64,000 bases of DNA from Bryopsis sp. KO-2023. Taxonomy: Eukaryota > Chlorophyta > Ulvophyceae > Bryopsidales > Bryopsidaceae. The position numbers and the translations under genes are program-made. The stretch spans positions 2,790,001-2,854,000 of the forward strand of contig BSYQ01000009.1 in the NCBI GenBank assembly GCA_030272585.1. Reading direction: 5' to 3'. This document shows, piece by piece, positions 63,401 to 64,000 of the stretch (position 1 is the stretch's first letter; the number at the start of each line of letters is the position of its first letter). A model generated the notes under the pieces. That model did no database searches, was not told the origin of the DNA, and saw only the letters and a program-made list of their open reading frames with translations.

Positions 63401-64000
63401 AAAATGATCCAGCCTCTCTTGGAGCTTTTGATGTTGCAGCTTTTGTAGAATCACCACGTCAGATTGCTGATGCAGCTGGAGAAACCAAAAATGGATCCAT
63501 TAGACATCCCTTTTGGAACAACGGCTCAGAATGTCATTCGATGTTTGTTTGTTTGCTTGCTTCAGAAAATTGGGAGGTGTTGAAAACTGACCTTGCACAA
63601 CAATTCTGACTTCAAGGTTATCATTGCAGCAGTGACGAATTCGCAGTATTTGGGTGCTGGTGCTGGGGACCGGATATTCAAGGTGTCGAGAGCTCTGTCA
63701 TCATCCGAGTTCTTCTGTTTGTTCAAATGCCAAGGAACTATCACGTGCATCATCCAGCATCCGGTGCTGTCCGTTGAAAACAGAAACTTCCCTACAGACA
63801 TCAGGGAGATTTTAATACCTTGCCCCACACTCCCCCCAAAAAAATCATACTGGATTATTTTTGGAGGAGGCACCAGTGCTATGTCCTGTTTAATTCCCTA
63901 CCTACCTGAGTGGTGGGTTTTTACGTTTGTGACGACACCCTTATGGAGCTTGTATTCTTGGCAAACGTTTCCAACTGGAGGGTAAGGCATCACTCTAATC
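60431..64000 (-). CDS. WD40/coiled-coil protein resembling CFAP57 (WDR65), 5' end outside the window
   Basis: Exons: 64000-63906 (open at the edge), 63791-63592, 63475-63239, 63030-62763, 62632-62409, 62223-62029, 61808-61245, 61171-61004 and a last one 60895-60431, all with matching phases; about 800 residues. The first two join to a WD40 blade (LHKGVVTNVKTHHSG, then GKFLFSTDSTGCWMMHV). The rest is coiled coil (QKLQERLDHFKETAVRSAHE, FKSQLDDKDDWVYKKV, RMKHLMKEELGVEAD) up to VQQWPKMFGKLYDDHVKGT, and then a Ser/Arg-rich tail. WD40 repeats followed by a long coiled coil ending in a short LY-x3-V helix is the layout of CFAP57, which acts in inner dynein arm assembly of cilia. The tail after that point is longer than I expect. 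The last exon may be interrupted by a further intron at about 60540. Confidence 0.6.

Overview
The window is nuclear DNA from a eukaryote. The genes at 43-64 kb are split by short GT-AG introns, and nearly 40 kb is a stack of LTR retrotransposons. A WD40/coiled-coil gene resembling the cilia protein CFAP57 suggests a lineage with flagella. The HPDKNKSKGA...AF...EA motif in a J-domain gene is worded like J-proteins of land plants. Abundant chromodomain Ty3/gypsy elements fit too. A flagellate streptophyte (charophyte) alga is my best guess, but this is inference and not proven.

Left part (1 to about 41 kb): five LTR retrotransposons are inserted into one another like Russian dolls. E0 (minus strand, Gag plus aspartic protease, its 3' part lying off the left edge) is split by E1 (plus, 1213-38782, target duplication CACGC). 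E1 is split inside gag by E2 (minus, 2719-31884, CCAGC). E2 is split inside its 3' LTR by E3 (minus, 3027-23083, TCATC). E3 is split inside the chromodomain end of pol by E4 (minus, 5505-16192, TTGGT). Every junction from E1 to E4 has an exact 5-bp duplication, and by eye the LTR pairs are identical, so the stack is young. Net lengths without inserts are about 8.4 kb (E1), 9.1 kb (E2), 9.4 kb (E3) and 10.7 kb (E4). E1, E3 and E4 encode Gag, a Pol with protease, RT, RNase H, integrase and chromodomain in the -1 frame, and a third ORF behind pol with a coiled coil and a RING-like Cys/His pattern. E1 and E3 also have small ORFs ahead of gag with a conserved HxH-x14-C-x4-C motif. E2 has no gag or pol, but shares the primer binding site and polypurine tract of E1 and E3, as expected of a parasite of their machinery. 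All five elements share one primer binding site, TGGTTTCGGAGC. A long foldback in a field of ACCGGTCT-type motifs (39.4-40.6 kb) sits between the E0 primer site and E0 gag.

Right part (43.5-64 kb): host genes. In order: an ataxin-10-like ARM-repeat protein (minus), the TAD3/ADAT3 subunit of tRNA adenosine deaminase (minus), ribosomal protein L35/uL29 (plus, divergent from TAD3), a protein with a C-terminal J-domain (plus), a small ankyrin-repeat protein with one repeat per exon (minus), and a CFAP57-like WD40/coiled-coil protein (minus, 5' end beyond the window). Exon borders were worked out by hand from splice signals and reading phase. Two junctions (in TAD3 and the J-domain gene) do not resolve and are flagged.
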